Source: an uncultured Oscillospiraceae bacterium
GTDB taxonomy: Bacteria > Bacillota > Clostridia > Oscillospirales > Oscillospiraceae
DNA length: 7,023 nucleotides
Assembly: GCA_934569215.1 (NCBI GenBank)
Contig: CAKTKF010000053.1
Location: 1-7,023, forward strand
Direction of reading: 5' to 3'
The notes beneath the pieces are model-generated. The model was not told the origin of the DNA. It made no database searches and was given only the letters and a program-made list of their open reading frames with translations. Position numbers and translations under genes: made by a program. This document shows positions 1 to 6,411 of this stretch, piece by piece; positions within the stretch are counted from its first letter, which is position 1, and each line of letters opens with the position of its first letter.

Positions 1-752
1 AGTCCTTCGGTGACGGTGAGTATTTCCGGCTCGCCGTCGGTGATGAGTACAGTATTTTCATAGTGAGCCGAGAGCTTTCCGTCGGCGGTCACCGTGGTCC
101 AGCCGTCCTTGAGAACACGGACCTCATAGGTGCCCACGTTCACCATCGGCTCTACCGCGATGGTCATGCCGGGGAGCAGCCTTGGCCCCCGGCCGGGATT
201 TCCGAAATTCGGAACTTCCGGCTCCTCATGCAGGTTGCGTCCTACGCCGTGACCTACGAAGGAACGCACAACTGCAAAACCGTTAGACTCCACATACGTT
301 TGAACCGCGTGGGAGATATCTTGCACACGCATGCCCTTTTTGGCGAACCGGATGCCCTCGAAGAAGGACTGCCGGGTCACGTCAATGAGCTTCTGCGCTT
401 CGGTGCTGATGCTGCCGCAGGCATAGGTTGCAGCGCAATCGCCATGAAATCCCTTAAAGTACGCGCCCACGTCCACCGACACGATGTCCCCGTCTTTCAG
501 GATGTAATGTCCCGGAATCCCGTGGATGACCGTGCTGTTGACGCTGATGCACGCGCTGGCAGGATAGCCGCTGTAGTTCAGGAACGACGGTTTCGCGCCC
601 TGAGAGACGATATAATCGTGAACGGCCTGATCAATTGCCTTTGTCGATACGCCGGGTCTTACCATTTCCCCTGCCAAAGCACGGGCTGCCGCGGTAATTT
701 TGCAGGCCTCGCGCATCGCTTCCAGCTCATGTTCATTTTTGATTGCAATCAT
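1..752 (-). CDS. map: Methionine aminopeptidase, type I (3' end cut by window edge)
   Basis: This cytosolic metalloprotease removes the initiator methionine from new proteins. I translated the minus strand from the ATG at 752-750 and found 250 codons without a stop, running off the window edge. The protein begins MIAIKNEHELEAMREA and shows the full pita-bread active site: His77 in the HGIPG motif, metal ligands Asp94, Asp105, His168, Glu201 and Glu232, and substrate-side His175 in NLHEEP. These align with the known E. coli ligands D97, D108, H171, E204 and E235. There is no N-terminal zinc-finger extension. Family members are about 250-265 residues, so only a short C-terminal tail should be missing. 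The start overlaps the adk stop as ATGA (752-749), which implies translational coupling. An AGGGG stretch about 11 nt upstream, inside adk, is a possible weak ribosome binding site. The identification is secure. Confidence 0.97.
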   Translation of the reverse strand, partial: MIAIKNEHELEAMREACKITAAARALAGEMVRPGVSTKAIDQAVHDYIVSQGAKPSFLNYSGYPASACISVNSTVIHGIPGHYILKDGDIVSVDVGAYFKGFHGDCAATYACGSISTEAQKLIDVTRQSFFEGIRFAKKGMRVQDISHAVQTYVESNGFAVVRSFVGHGVGRNLHEEPEVPNFGNPGRGPRLLPGMTIAVEPMVNVGTYEVRVLKDGWTTVTADGKLSAHYENTVLITDGEPEILTVTEG

Positions 753-1387
753 GCCTTTGCCCCTATCGCCTTGAGGATATCCTCATTGGCACCTTCAATG
801 GACTGGCTTCCGTTCACCGTGCGGAGTCTGCCCAGCTTACCGTAGAAATCCTTCAGGACTTCCGTGGAAGCGTGGTAGACCTGCAGGCGCTTGCGCACCG
901 TCTCCGGTGCGTCGTCCTTGCGGACGATCAGCTCACTGCCGCAGGCATCGCAGATGCCGTCCTTCTTGGGAGGATTGGCGACGATGTGGTAGCTGGCGCC
1001 GCACTTGGGGCAGACACGCCGCCCGGTCATCCGGCTCTCGATCTCGCTGTCGTCAACCTCGATGGAAATGACATGGTCGATGCGGACGCCCTTGGCTTCC
1101 AGGGCTTCCGCCTGAGCCAGCGTGCGGGGCACGCCGTCCAGAATGAAGCCCTTTGCGCAGTCGCTCTGAGCCACCCGGTCGGCTACGATGCCGAGGATCA
1201 GCTCATCGGGAACCAACGCGCCTTCGTCCATGTACTGCTTGGCCTTTTTTCCCAGCTCCGTGCCATTGGCCATGGCCTCACGGAGCATGTTCCCGGTAGA
1301 GATGGCGGGAATGGAGAGCTTCTTGACAAGAAGCTCTGCTTGTGTTCCCTTCCCGGCGCCGGGAGCGCCCAGTAGAATGAGATTCAT
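749..1387 (-). CDS. adk: Adenylate kinase, zinc-LID type
   Basis: Adenylate kinase catalyses ATP + AMP to 2 ADP in the cytosol and sets the adenylate balance. The 212-residue product has the P-loop GAPGAGKGT at residues 7-15, the AMP-binding segment around STGNMLR (30-36), the DGVPRT motif at 84-89, and a long-form LID with CPKC (Cys126, Cys129) and CDAC (Cys146, Cys149). Four cysteines here are the structural zinc site typical of Gram-positive enzymes. Length fits the long bacterial form (about 212-217). The motif is normally GFPRT; here residue 86 is Val instead of Phe. The ATG at 1387 is preceded by AGGAGGT about 9 nt upstream and follows the secY stop by 17 nt. Its stop overlaps the map start by 4 nt. 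The secY-adk-map order is standard in Firmicutes. Confidence 0.98.
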   Translation of the reverse strand: MNLILLGAPGAGKGTQAELLVKKLSIPAISTGNMLREAMANGTELGKKAKQYMDEGALVPDELILGIVADRVAQSDCAKGFILDGVPRTLAQAEALEAKGVRIDHVISIEVDDSEIESRMTGRRVCPKCGASYHIVANPPKKDGICDACGSELIVRKDDAPETVRKRLQVYHASTEVLKDFYGKLGRLRTVNGSQSIEGANEDILKAIGAKA

Positions 1388-1404
1388 CCTGCCATACCTC
1401 CTGC

Positions 1405-2676
1405 TTAGTCCAGGAAGCCTTTGTAGTGCCGCATCAGCATCTGAGCCTCCAGCGCCTTCACCGTCTCAAGGGCAACGCCCACAACGATGATGACGGAGGT
1501 GCCGCCGATGGCCAGGTTCTTAACGCCTTCCATCAGGTTGCCCGCGATAATGGGCAGCAGGGCGACAATGCCGAGATATACGGAACCAAAGACGATGATC
1601 TTGTTGATGACCTTCTGGATGAAGTCGGCGGTGGGCTTGCCGGGACGGAAGCCCGGGATGAAGCCGCCGTTGGACTTCAGGTTGTTGGAAATCTCCACGG
1701 TATCGTACTGGATGGTGGAGTAGAACCAGCTGAAGAAGAAGATCATGATGAAGTAGATCACTGCATAGATCCAGCTGGAGGAACTCCAGACGTGGTCATA
1801 CCACCAGCCGCTGGTCTTGCCGGTAAAGGCGCAGATGGTAGCGGGGAGGCTGCAGATGGACTGGGCAAAGATCACAGGCATAACGCCGGACATTGCCACC
1901 TTGATGGGCAGATTGGTATTCTGGCCGCCGTAGACCTTCCGGCCTACAACGCGCTTGGCATACTGAATGGGGATGCGGCGCTCGGCGTCATTGATGAAGA
2001 CAATGAACAGCACGAGAGCGACAATGCCCACCAGCACGATGATGATCTGCCACCAGAGCAGGGTCACCAGCGTGCCGACCATGCCGGGGATGCTGGAGAT
2101 GATGTTGGCAAACAGGATCATGGAGATACCGTTGCCGATACCGAATTCCGTGATCTGCTCGCCCAGCCACATAACGAGAGCCGAGCCGGCGGTGAACGCC
2201 AGAATGATGACCAGCGCGGGCAGGAAGCCCTCGGAGGTGATGATGGAGATCTGAGAAGAGTAGTTGCGCAGCATCATGTAGTACGCCCAGCCCATCAGCA
2301 GGCCAAGGCCGACCGTGGTGTAGCGGGTGATGCGCTCAATCTTCTTCTTGCCATCCTCGCCGCCCTCCTTCGCCAGCCGCTCCAGAGCGGGGATGGCGAC
2401 GGTCAGCAGCTGGATGATGATGGAGGCGTTAATGTAGGGCTGAATGCCCAATGCAAGCACGGTGGCGCGGGAAAACGCGCTGCCGGACATGGCATTGTAC
2501 AGGCCCAGGATAGTACTGGACAGAACGCTGTCGAAGTAATTCGCCAGAGTGGTCACGTCAATGAACGGAACCGGAATGACGCTGCCCAAACGGTAAATCA
2601 GCAGAATGAACAGGGTGAAGAGGAGCTTCTTCCGCAGTTCAGGAATCTTCCAGGCATTCTTGAGTGTCTGCAGCAC
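1405..2676 (-). CDS. secY: Preprotein translocase channel subunit SecY
   Basis: SecY is the pore subunit of the SecYEG complex that moves unfolded proteins across, or into, the cytoplasmic membrane. The product is 423 residues, normal for the family. Hydrophobic segments fit ten membrane helices; the first is at about residues 18-37. Recognisable family motifs are the QPYINASIIIQLL stretch (79-91), the GIGNGISMILFANII stretch (179-193), the cytosolic loop RRIPIQYAKR (233-242), and the C5 loop GGFIPGFRPGKPTADFI (337-353). The C5 loop carries the conserved arginine region known to contact SecA and the ribosome. The C-terminus is MRHYKGFLD. The start is GTG at 2676-2674, the only non-ATG start in the window. 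It follows the rplO TAA with no gap and has GAGGTGG upstream, inside the last rplO codons. Placement after rplO is the usual spc-operon position. Confidence 0.98.
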   Translation of the reverse strand: MLQTLKNAWKIPELRKKLLFTLFILLIYRLGSVIPVPFIDVTTLANYFDSVLSSTILGLYNAMSGSAFSRATVLALGIQPYINASIIIQLLTVAIPALERLAKEGGEDGKKKIERITRYTTVGLGLLMGWAYYMMLRNYSSQISIITSEGFLPALVIILAFTAGSALVMWLGEQITEFGIGNGISMILFANIISSIPGMVGTLVTLLWWQIIIVLVGIVALVLFIVFINDAERRIPIQYAKRVVGRKVYGGQNTNLPIKVAMSGVMPVIFAQSICSLPATICAFTGKTSGWWYDHVWSSSSWIYAVIYFIMIFFFSWFYSTIQYDTVEISNNLKSNGGFIPGFRPGKPTADFIQKVINKIIVFGSVYLGIVALLPIIAGNLMEGVKNLAIGGTSVIIVVGVALETVKALEAQMLMRHYKGFLD

Positions 2677-2690
2677 TTATACCACCTCGG
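2677..2690 (-). promoter_or_regulatory. Ribosome binding site and start junction of secY
   Basis: The coding strand reads GAGGTGGTATAAGTG. The last rplO codons (GAG GTG GTA) double as the Shine-Dalgarno sequence, then the TAA stop touches the GTG start of secY. No upstream in-frame ATG fits better. This arrangement fixes the GTG as the secY start and suggests that terminating rplO ribosomes feed secY initiation. The coupling is inferred. Confidence 0.75.
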
Positions 2691-3117
2691 CCTTTCCGCC
2701 TGCCTGCTCAATCTTTTCCTTGGCAGACTCAGAGAAAGCCGCGGCCTTAACAGTAACCTTCTTGGTCAGAGTGCCGTTGGACAGCACCTTCAGGCCATAG
2801 GGGCAGGCGGAGATGACGCCGGCCTCGATCAGAGCGGCTGCGTCCACGACTGCACCGTCCTCGAAGCAGTTCAGCGCAGCAACGTTGACGGCAGTCAGGG
2901 GCTTTGCATGGATGTTGTGGAAACCGCGCTTGGGGATACGACGTGCCAGAGGCATCTGGCCGCCTTCAAAACCCACGCGAACCTTGCCGCCGGAACGGGC
3001 CTTCTGACCCTTGTGACCGCGGCCGCCGGTCTTGCCGTTGCCGGACCCGGTACCACGACCCTTACGCTTGCCCACCTGAGTGGAGCCAGCAACAGGAGAA
3101 AGTTCATGAAGCTTCAT
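2677..3117 (-). CDS. rplO: 50S ribosomal protein L15
   Basis: L15 is a late-assembling large-subunit protein that threads a glycine-rich N-terminal arm into 23S rRNA. The 146-residue product shows this arm at about residues 16-60, rich in Gly, Lys and Arg ([19 protein letters not shown] at 20-38), then [11 protein letters not shown] (56-66). The compact C-terminal domain ends GGKAEVV. Length matches the family (about 145-150). The ATG at 3117 has AGGAGGGG about 8 nt upstream, fused to the rpmD stop as TAAGGAGGGG. It lies between rpmD and secY as in most bacteria. Its own stop abuts the secY start with no spacer. Confidence 0.98.
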   Translation of the reverse strand: MKLHELSPVAGSTQVGKRKGRGTGSGNGKTGGRGHKGQKARSGGKVRVGFEGGQMPLARRIPKRGFHNIHAKPLTAVNVAALNCFEDGAVVDAAALIEAGVISACPYGLKVLSNGTLTKKVTVKAAAFSESAKEKIEQAGGKAEVV

Positions 3118-3131
3118 TATTCTTCCCCTCC

Positions 3132-3314
3132 TTATTCAACTTCGGTGACCTGCAGCAGATAGCCGATCTTGGCGATCTTGCCCCGGGTCTGGGTGTTGTC
3201 CGGCTGGATGGTCACCTGGCCGATCTTGCGCAGACCCAGGCTCTCAGCAGTAGCGATGTGCTTTTCCAGACGGCCGTTCAGGCTCTTAACAAGCTTAATT
3301 TTCAGGTTTGCCAT
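3132..3314 (-). CDS. rpmD: 50S ribosomal protein L30
   Basis: L30 is a small globular protein of the large subunit. The 60-residue product begins [15 protein letters not shown] and contains the family pattern of a first beta strand, a helix ([16 protein letters not shown]) and a closing strand ending [10 protein letters not shown]. Length is typical of bacterial L30 (about 58-62). The ATG at 3314 has AGGAGGGC about 9 nt upstream, fused to the rpsE TAA stop. It sits 14 nt after rpsE and 14 nt before rplO, which indicates one tightly packed transcript. The order rpsE-rpmD-rplO is the standard one. Confidence 0.97.
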   Translation of the reverse strand: MANLKIKLVKSLNGRLEKHIATAESLGLRKIGQVTIQPDNTQTRGKIAKIGYLLQVTEVE

Positions 3315-3328
3315 GTTAATTGCCCTCC

Positions 3329-3835
3329 TTAACCTACGATTTGCTCTACGCTCTTACCACGGATAGCAGCAACCTGCTCGGGGGAACGCAGGGAAGTCAG
3401 ACCAGCCATAGTGGCCTTGACAACGTTCTGGGGATTGTTGGAACGCAGGCACTTGGCGCAGATGTTCTTGATGCCAACAGCCTCCATAACGGCACGGACA
3501 GCGCCGCCGGCGATAACACCGGTGCCTTCGGGGGCGGGCTTCAGCAGAACGGTACCGGCGCCGAAGATGCCGATGGTGTCATGGGGAATGGTGGTGCCGG
3601 CCAGAGAAATCTTGACCATGTTCTTCTTGGCATCGGCGATGCCCTTCAGAATGGCCTCGGAGACTTCCGCAGCCTTGCCCAGGCCGTAGCCCACGGTACC
3701 CTTGCCGTCGCCAACAACAACCAGAGCGGAGAACTTCATGACACGGCCGCCCTTAACGGTCTTGCTGACACGGTTCAGGTAAACGACCTTCTCAATGAGC
3801 TCGGGAGCATCATTGTTCGTCTTATTATAAGCCAT
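3329..3835 (-). CDS. rpsE: 30S ribosomal protein S5
   Basis: S5 binds 16S rRNA near the decoding site; it contributes to translational accuracy and to spectinomycin sensitivity. The 168-residue product has the N-terminal double-stranded RNA-binding fold (about residues 14-77), including the loop VSKTVKGGR (23-31) that is associated with spectinomycin resistance when mutated. That loop looks wild type here. The signature [14 protein letters not shown] follows at 42-55. The C-terminal domain includes IPHDTIG and [16 protein letters not shown] pair (Cys126, Cys129) sits where many S5 proteins have TKS-type residues; with no second pair it is unlikely to bind zinc alone. The ATG at 3835 is preceded by GAGGAGG about 7 nt upstream and lies 18 nt after rplR. 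Confidence 0.98.
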   Translation of the reverse strand: MAYNKTNNDAPELIEKVVYLNRVSKTVKGGRVMKFSALVVVGDGKGTVGYGLGKAAEVSEAILKGIADAKKNMVKISLAGTTIPHDTIGIFGAGTVLLKPAPEGTGVIAGGAVRAVMEAVGIKNICAKCLRSNNPQNVVKATMAGLTSLRSPEQVAAIRGKSVEQIVG

Positions 3836-3853
3836 TATCTTTCCTCCTCACTC

Positions 3854-4213
3854 TTAGAACTTGAGTCCGGCTTCCCGGGCGCCATCGGCCAGAGCAGCGA
3901 TACGGCCATGGTACACATAACCGCCGCGGTCGAAGACGACCTCTTCGATGCCCTTTTCCTTGGCACGCTCAGCCAGAACAGCGCCGACCTTCTTGGCAGC
4001 TTCGCAGTTGCCGGTAGCGCCCTCAAATTCCTTCTCCAGCGTATTGGCGGAAACCAGAGTCACGCCATTGACGTCGTCGATGATCTGGGCGTAGATGTTC
4101 GCGTTGGAACGGAACACGTTCAGACGGGGACGCTCAGGAGTGCCGGAGATCTTGCCACGAACGCGGACATGCCGATGCATGCGCATTGCTTTCTTATTGA
4201 TCTTGCTAACCAT
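3854..4213 (-). CDS. rplR: 50S ribosomal protein L18
   Basis: L18 bridges 5S rRNA to the large subunit together with L5, which is also encoded in this window. The 119-residue product has a basic N-terminal arm ([21 protein letters not shown]), then [14 protein letters not shown] (24-37), IYAQIIDD (40-47), and the conserved C-terminal [12 protein letters not shown] (94-105), ending EAGLKF. Length is usual for the family (about 115-122). The ATG at 4213 has GGAGGT about 8 nt upstream, in the 15-nt spacer after rplF. rpsE follows after 18 nt. All family hallmarks are present and nothing is truncated. Confidence 0.98.
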   Translation of the reverse strand: MVSKINKKAMRMHRHVRVRGKISGTPERPRLNVFRSNANIYAQIIDDVNGVTLVSANTLEKEFEGATGNCEAAKKVGAVLAERAKEKGIEEVVFDRGGYVYHGRIAALADGAREAGLKF

Positions 4214-4228
4214 TTCGGCACACCTCCA

Positions 4229-4774
4229 TTACTTCTTGCCACCGGTCTTACCGACCTTACGGCGGATGACCTCAGTGGTATACTTGATGCCCTTGCCCTT
4301 GTAGGGTTCGGGGGGACGCTTGCCGCGGACTTCGGCGGCGAACTGACCAACGGTCTGCTTGTCGATGCCGTGGATGATGATCTTGTTGGGAGCGGGAACC
4401 TCAATGGTGATGCCGGGAATCTCGTCCACGAAGACTTCGTGGGAGTAGCCCAGACGCATAACCAGCTGGTTGCCCTTCTTCTCGGCACGGTAGCCAACGC
4501 CGTTGACTTCCAGTTCCTTGCTGAAGCCCTTCTCGACGCCCTCCACCATGTTGTGGATCAGTGTACGGGTCAGGCCGTGCAGGGACTTGTGCAGATGCTC
4601 ATCATCGGGACGGTCAACGATCAGCTCGTTGCCCTCGATCTTCAGGATCATGTCGGGATGGAACGCATGGGTCAGGGTACCCTTGGGTCCCTTCACGGTA
4701 ACGACGTTGCCCTCGGCAATGTCTACCGTAACGTTTGCCGGAATGATAACCGGCTTCTTACCAATTCTAGACAT
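4229..4774 (-). CDS. rplF: 50S ribosomal protein L6
   Basis: L6 sits near the factor-binding region of the large subunit, by the sarcin-ricin loop. The 181-residue product is made of two tandem copies of the L6 fold (about residues 1-82 and 83-170). It begins [15 protein letters not shown], contains [15 protein letters not shown] (66-80) and [12 protein letters not shown] (91-102), and ends with the family signature [11 protein letters not shown] (155-165) and a basic tail. Length is normal (about 177-182). The ATG at 4774 has GGAGGAT about 8 nt upstream, fused to the rpsH stop (TAAGGAGGAT). It lies 14 nt after rpsH and 15 nt before rplR, as in typical spc operons. Confidence 0.98.
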   Translation of the reverse strand: MSRIGKKPVIIPANVTVDIAEGNVVTVKGPKGTLTHAFHPDMILKIEGNELIVDRPDDEHLHKSLHGLTRTLIHNMVEGVEKGFSKELEVNGVGYRAEKKGNQLVMRLGYSHEVFVDEIPGITIEVPAPNKIIIHGIDKQTVGQFAAEVRGKRPPEPYKGKGIKYTTEVIRRKVGKTGGKK

Positions 4775-4788
4775 TTACGGAATCCTCC

Positions 4789-5187
4789 TTACCAGACGAA
4801 AGCCAGGACTTCGCCGCCGACGTGGTTTTCGCGAGCCTTCTTGTCGGTCATTACGCCCTTGGAAGTGGAGACGATGGCGATACCCAGACCCTTAAGAACC
4901 TTGGGCAGCTCATCGGCGCCGGCGTAGATACGCAGGCCGGGCTTGGAAACGCGCTTCAGCCCGGAAAGGGCAGGCTGCTTCTTCGCCAGATACTTCAGGG
5001 TGATGTGAATGACTCCCTGGTTGCCGTTGTCCTGCACGGAGAAGGACTTGATGTAGCCCTCATCCAGCAGAATCTGGGCAATGGCCTTCTTCAGGTTGGA
5101 AGCGGGGACATCCACGGTTTCGTGCTTTGCGCAGTTCGCATTCCGGATACGGGTCAGCATATCTGCTACGGGATCGGTGATTTGCAT
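4789..5187 (-). CDS. rpsH: 30S ribosomal protein S8
   Basis: S8 is a primary 16S rRNA-binding protein of the small-subunit platform. In E. coli it is also the translational repressor of the spc operon. The 132-residue product begins [17 protein letters not shown] and carries the C-terminal signature [18 protein letters not shown] (102-119), with the STS residues known to contact RNA. It ends GGEVLAFVW. Length is standard (about 130-133). The ATG at 5187 has AAGGAGG about 8 nt upstream. The gene is separated from rpsN by 138 nt, far more than any other junction in the window, and that leader contains hairpins (5241-5288 and 5212-5226). Given the known autoregulatory role of S8, the leader could be a control element, but this is inference. 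Confidence 0.98.
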   Translation of the reverse strand: MQITDPVADMLTRIRNANCAKHETVDVPASNLKKAIAQILLDEGYIKSFSVQDNGNQGVIHITLKYLAKKQPALSGLKRVSKPGLRIYAGADELPKVLKGLGIAIVSTSKGVMTDKKARENHVGGEVLAFVW

Positions 5188-5211
5188 GTTTATATCCTCC
5201 TTATAGAAGTT

Positions 5212-5226
5212 ACGGGCTTTACCCGT
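5212..5226 (-). other. Short hairpin upstream of the rpsH ribosome binding site
   Basis: In the RNA, ACGGG and CCCGU form a 5-bp stem closing a 5-nt loop (UAAAG). It ends about 8 nt upstream of the AAGGAGG Shine-Dalgarno sequence of rpsH. It is short, but its position would let it affect ribosome access if stabilised by a protein or by the larger hairpin before it. A chance occurrence is quite possible. Confidence 0.4.
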
Positions 5227-5240
5227 GGAGACCCAAAGGT

Positions 5241-5288
5241 ATCCGGGGAATGCGCTCCGCTATGATCGCGGAGCCATCTTCCCGGGAC
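5241..5288 (-). other. Imperfect 18-bp hairpin in the rpsN-rpsH gap
   Basis: Paired by eye in the RNA sense, GUCC-C-GGG-AA-GAUG-GCUCCGC, loop GAUCAUA, then GCGGAGC-G-CAUU-CCC-C-GGAU. The apical stem is a perfect 7-bp GC-rich helix (5274-5268 with 5260-5254). A bulged G, a GAUG/CAUU helix, an AA bulge, a GGG/CCC helix, a C-C mismatch and a 4-bp outer helix follow. Two of the pairs are G-U. The bulged, irregular helix suits a protein-binding RNA better than a terminator, and no U-tract follows it. S8 as ligand is a hypothesis only. Confidence 0.55.
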
Positions 5289-5325
5289 TCTCTGGATCTT
5301 TTTCACATTTGGATTCGACCTTACC

Positions 5326-5511
5326 TTACCAGCTGGCCTTGCGGACACCGGGGATCTGACCCTTGTAGGCCAGCTCCCGGAAGCAGATACGGCATACGCC
5401 GTAATCCCGCAGGTAAGCGTGGGGTCTGCCGCAGATCTTGCAGCGGTTATAGCGGCGGCTGGAGAACTTGGGCTCAGCCTGCTGCTTCAGGATCATAGAC
5501 TTTTTAGCCAT
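5326..5511 (-). CDS. rpsN: 30S ribosomal protein S14, zinc-binding type Z
   Basis: S14 sits in the head of the small subunit. This is the short zinc-containing form, 61 residues, with two CXXC pairs (Cys24/Cys27 and Cys40/Cys43) around [11 protein letters not shown]. It ends with the family-typical [11 protein letters not shown]. The alternative zinc-free form is about 89-100 residues and lacks the cysteines. In B. subtilis the zinc form is housekeeping and is replaced by a zinc-free paralogue under zinc starvation; whether this organism has such a paralogue cannot be seen here. The ATG at 5511 has TTAGGAGG about 10 nt upstream, within 18 nt of the rplE stop. A 138-nt gap follows before rpsH. 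Some annotations call this gene rpsZ or rpsN1. Confidence 0.98.
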   Translation of the reverse strand: MAKKSMILKQQAEPKFSSRRYNRCKICGRPHAYLRDYGVCRICFRELAYKGQIPGVRKASW

Positions 5512-5529
5512 TTATTGATTCCTCCTAAA

Positions 5530-6072
5530 TCAAGCGGTGAAGGGAGCGCCCAGAAGCGTCAGCAGCTCCTTGGCCTCCTCGTCGGTGGCAGCGGTGGTGC
5601 AGATGCAGATGTCCATACCACGGATCTTGTCCACCTTGTCATACTCGATCTCAGGGAAAATCAGCTGCTCCTTCAGACCGAAGGCGTAGTTGCCGCGGCC
5701 GTCGAAGGAATTGGGGTTGATGCCACGGAAGTCACGGACACGGGGCAGCGCCACGCTGAACAGACGATCCAGGAACTCGTACATCTTGTCGCCCCGGAGG
5801 GTGACCTTCACGCCGACGGTCTCGCCCTCACGCACCTTGAAGTTAGCCACGCTCTTGCGGGCCTTGCAGGTGATGGGCTTCTGGCCGGTGATGGTGGCGA
5901 TGTCCTTGCAGATGGCTTCGATTTCCTTGGCGTTGTTCTTGCTTTCGCCGCAGCCGACGTTCACGATGACCTTGTCCAGCTTGGGGATCTGCATAACGCT
6001 CTTGTAGCCGAACTTCTTGTTCAGAGCGGGAGCGATCTCGGCGACATATCTTTCTTTCATTCTGCTAGCCAT
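5530..6072 (-). CDS. rplE: 50S ribosomal protein L5
   Basis: L5 is the 5S rRNA-binding protein of the central protuberance and contacts the P-site tRNA. The 180-residue product begins [17 protein letters not shown] and contains [14 protein letters not shown] (31-44), [21 protein letters not shown] split across 61-81, [18 protein letters not shown] (87-104), and [20 protein letters not shown] (109-128). Length is standard (about 178-180). The ATG at 6072 is chosen over the internal Met5 because GAGGAGAG lies about 8 nt upstream and the usual L5 N-terminus starts a few residues before KERY. It follows rplX by 18 nt; the rplX stop is a tandem TGATGA. The rplN-rplX-rplE order is canonical. Confidence 0.98.
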   Translation of the reverse strand: MASRMKERYVAEIAPALNKKFGYKSVMQIPKLDKVIVNVGCGESKNNAKEIEAICKDIATITGQKPITCKARKSVANFKVREGETVGVKVTLRGDKMYEFLDRLFSVALPRVRDFRGINPNSFDGRGNYAFGLKEQLIFPEIEYDKVDKIRGMDICICTTAATDEEAKELLTLLGAPFTA

Positions 6073-6090
6073 GAAATTACTCTCCTCTCA

Positions 6091-6396
6091 TCAGATTTCG
6101 GCGCCGCACTTGCGGCAGATGCGGACCTTCTTGTCGCCGTCCATCTTGTAGCCGACGCGAACGCCCTTGTTGCACTTCTCGCAGAACAGAGCCACCTTGC
6201 AGGAGCGGATGGGGGTCTCGCGCTTGACGATGCCGCCGGCCTCGCCCTGACGGCGGGGCTTGGTGTGGCAGGTGGCGACGTTGACCTTCTCCACGATGAC
6301 CTTGTTCTCCTTGGGCATGGCCGTCAGGACCTTGCCCTTAACGCCCTTGTCCTTGCCGGACAGAACGATAACGGTATCATTCTTCTTAATGTTCAT
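6091..6396 (-). CDS. rplX: 50S ribosomal protein L24, four-cysteine form
   Basis: L24 is an assembly-initiating large-subunit protein near the exit-tunnel opening. The 101-residue product has an N-terminal KOW motif (about residues 5-33, DTVIVLSGKDKGVKGKV), then the family segment KVNVATCHTKPRRQGEAGGI split across 37-56. The C-terminal half has two CXXC pairs, CEKC (72-75) and CRKC (94-97), which resemble a zinc ribbon. Many bacterial L24 proteins carry these cysteines, while others, including E. coli, lack a full set; zinc binding here is inferred. The ATG at 6396 has AAGGGGG about 10 nt upstream, a weaker Shine-Dalgarno match than at its neighbours, fused to the rplN stop. The spacer from rplN is 15 nt. 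Confidence 0.97.
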   Translation of the reverse strand: MNIKKNDTVIVLSGKDKGVKGKVLTAMPKENKVIVEKVNVATCHTKPRRQGEAGGIVKRETPIRSCKVALFCEKCNKGVRVGYKMDGDKKVRICRKCGAEI

Positions 6397-6411
6397 TTCT
6401 TCGGTTCCCCC

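Larger units (their letters stand above)
5188..5325 (-). promoter_or_regulatory. Long structured rpsN-rpsH intergenic region, candidate rpsH leader
   Basis: This 138-nt stretch has no convincing gene and is about eight times longer than any other gap here. In transcription order it holds an A-rich segment just after rpsN (around 5296-5310), a long imperfect hairpin (5288-5241), a short hairpin (5226-5212), then the strong rpsH Shine-Dalgarno sequence TAAGGAGGATATAAAC before the ATG. I see no convincing -35/-10 promoter pair and no U-tract after either hairpin, so neither an internal promoter nor an intrinsic terminator is supported. It may be an RNA element controlling S8 and downstream genes, a processing site, or a neutral insertion. 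I do not recognise it as a named RNA family. Confidence 0.5.

Noticed and set aside
63..845. A 260-codon plus-strand frame opposite map
   Set aside because: The minus strand encodes a complete methionine aminopeptidase active site through this region, so the plus-strand frame is a shadow.
1426..3162. A 578-codon open frame on the plus strand, antisense to secY and rplO
   Set aside because: It lies wholly opposite secure genes and its product is low-complexity, rich in Asp, Gly, His and Gln, with no recognisable domain. It arises because the sense genes rarely use codons (TTA, CTA, TCA) whose complements are stops.
3320..4927. A 535-codon open frame on the plus strand, antisense to rpsE, rplR, rplF and part of rpsH
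   Set aside because: It has the same cause: it mirrors conserved ribosomal-protein genes, shows no domain, and spans several gene boundaries of the opposite strand.
5260..5277. A five-codon ATG frame (MAPRS) inside the large hairpin
   Set aside because: It is too short to distinguish from chance and has no proper Shine-Dalgarno sequence; it could matter only if the leader were shown to be translated.
5241..5288. Intrinsic transcription terminator after rpsN
   Set aside because: The hairpin is followed by AUACCUUUGGG rather than a U-tract, and the operon clearly continues into rpsH.
5190..5306. A 38-codon GTG-started frame filling the rpsN-rpsH gap on the minus strand
   Set aside because: It lacks a well-spaced Shine-Dalgarno sequence, its product is not recognisable, and it runs through both hairpins and the rpsH ribosome binding site.
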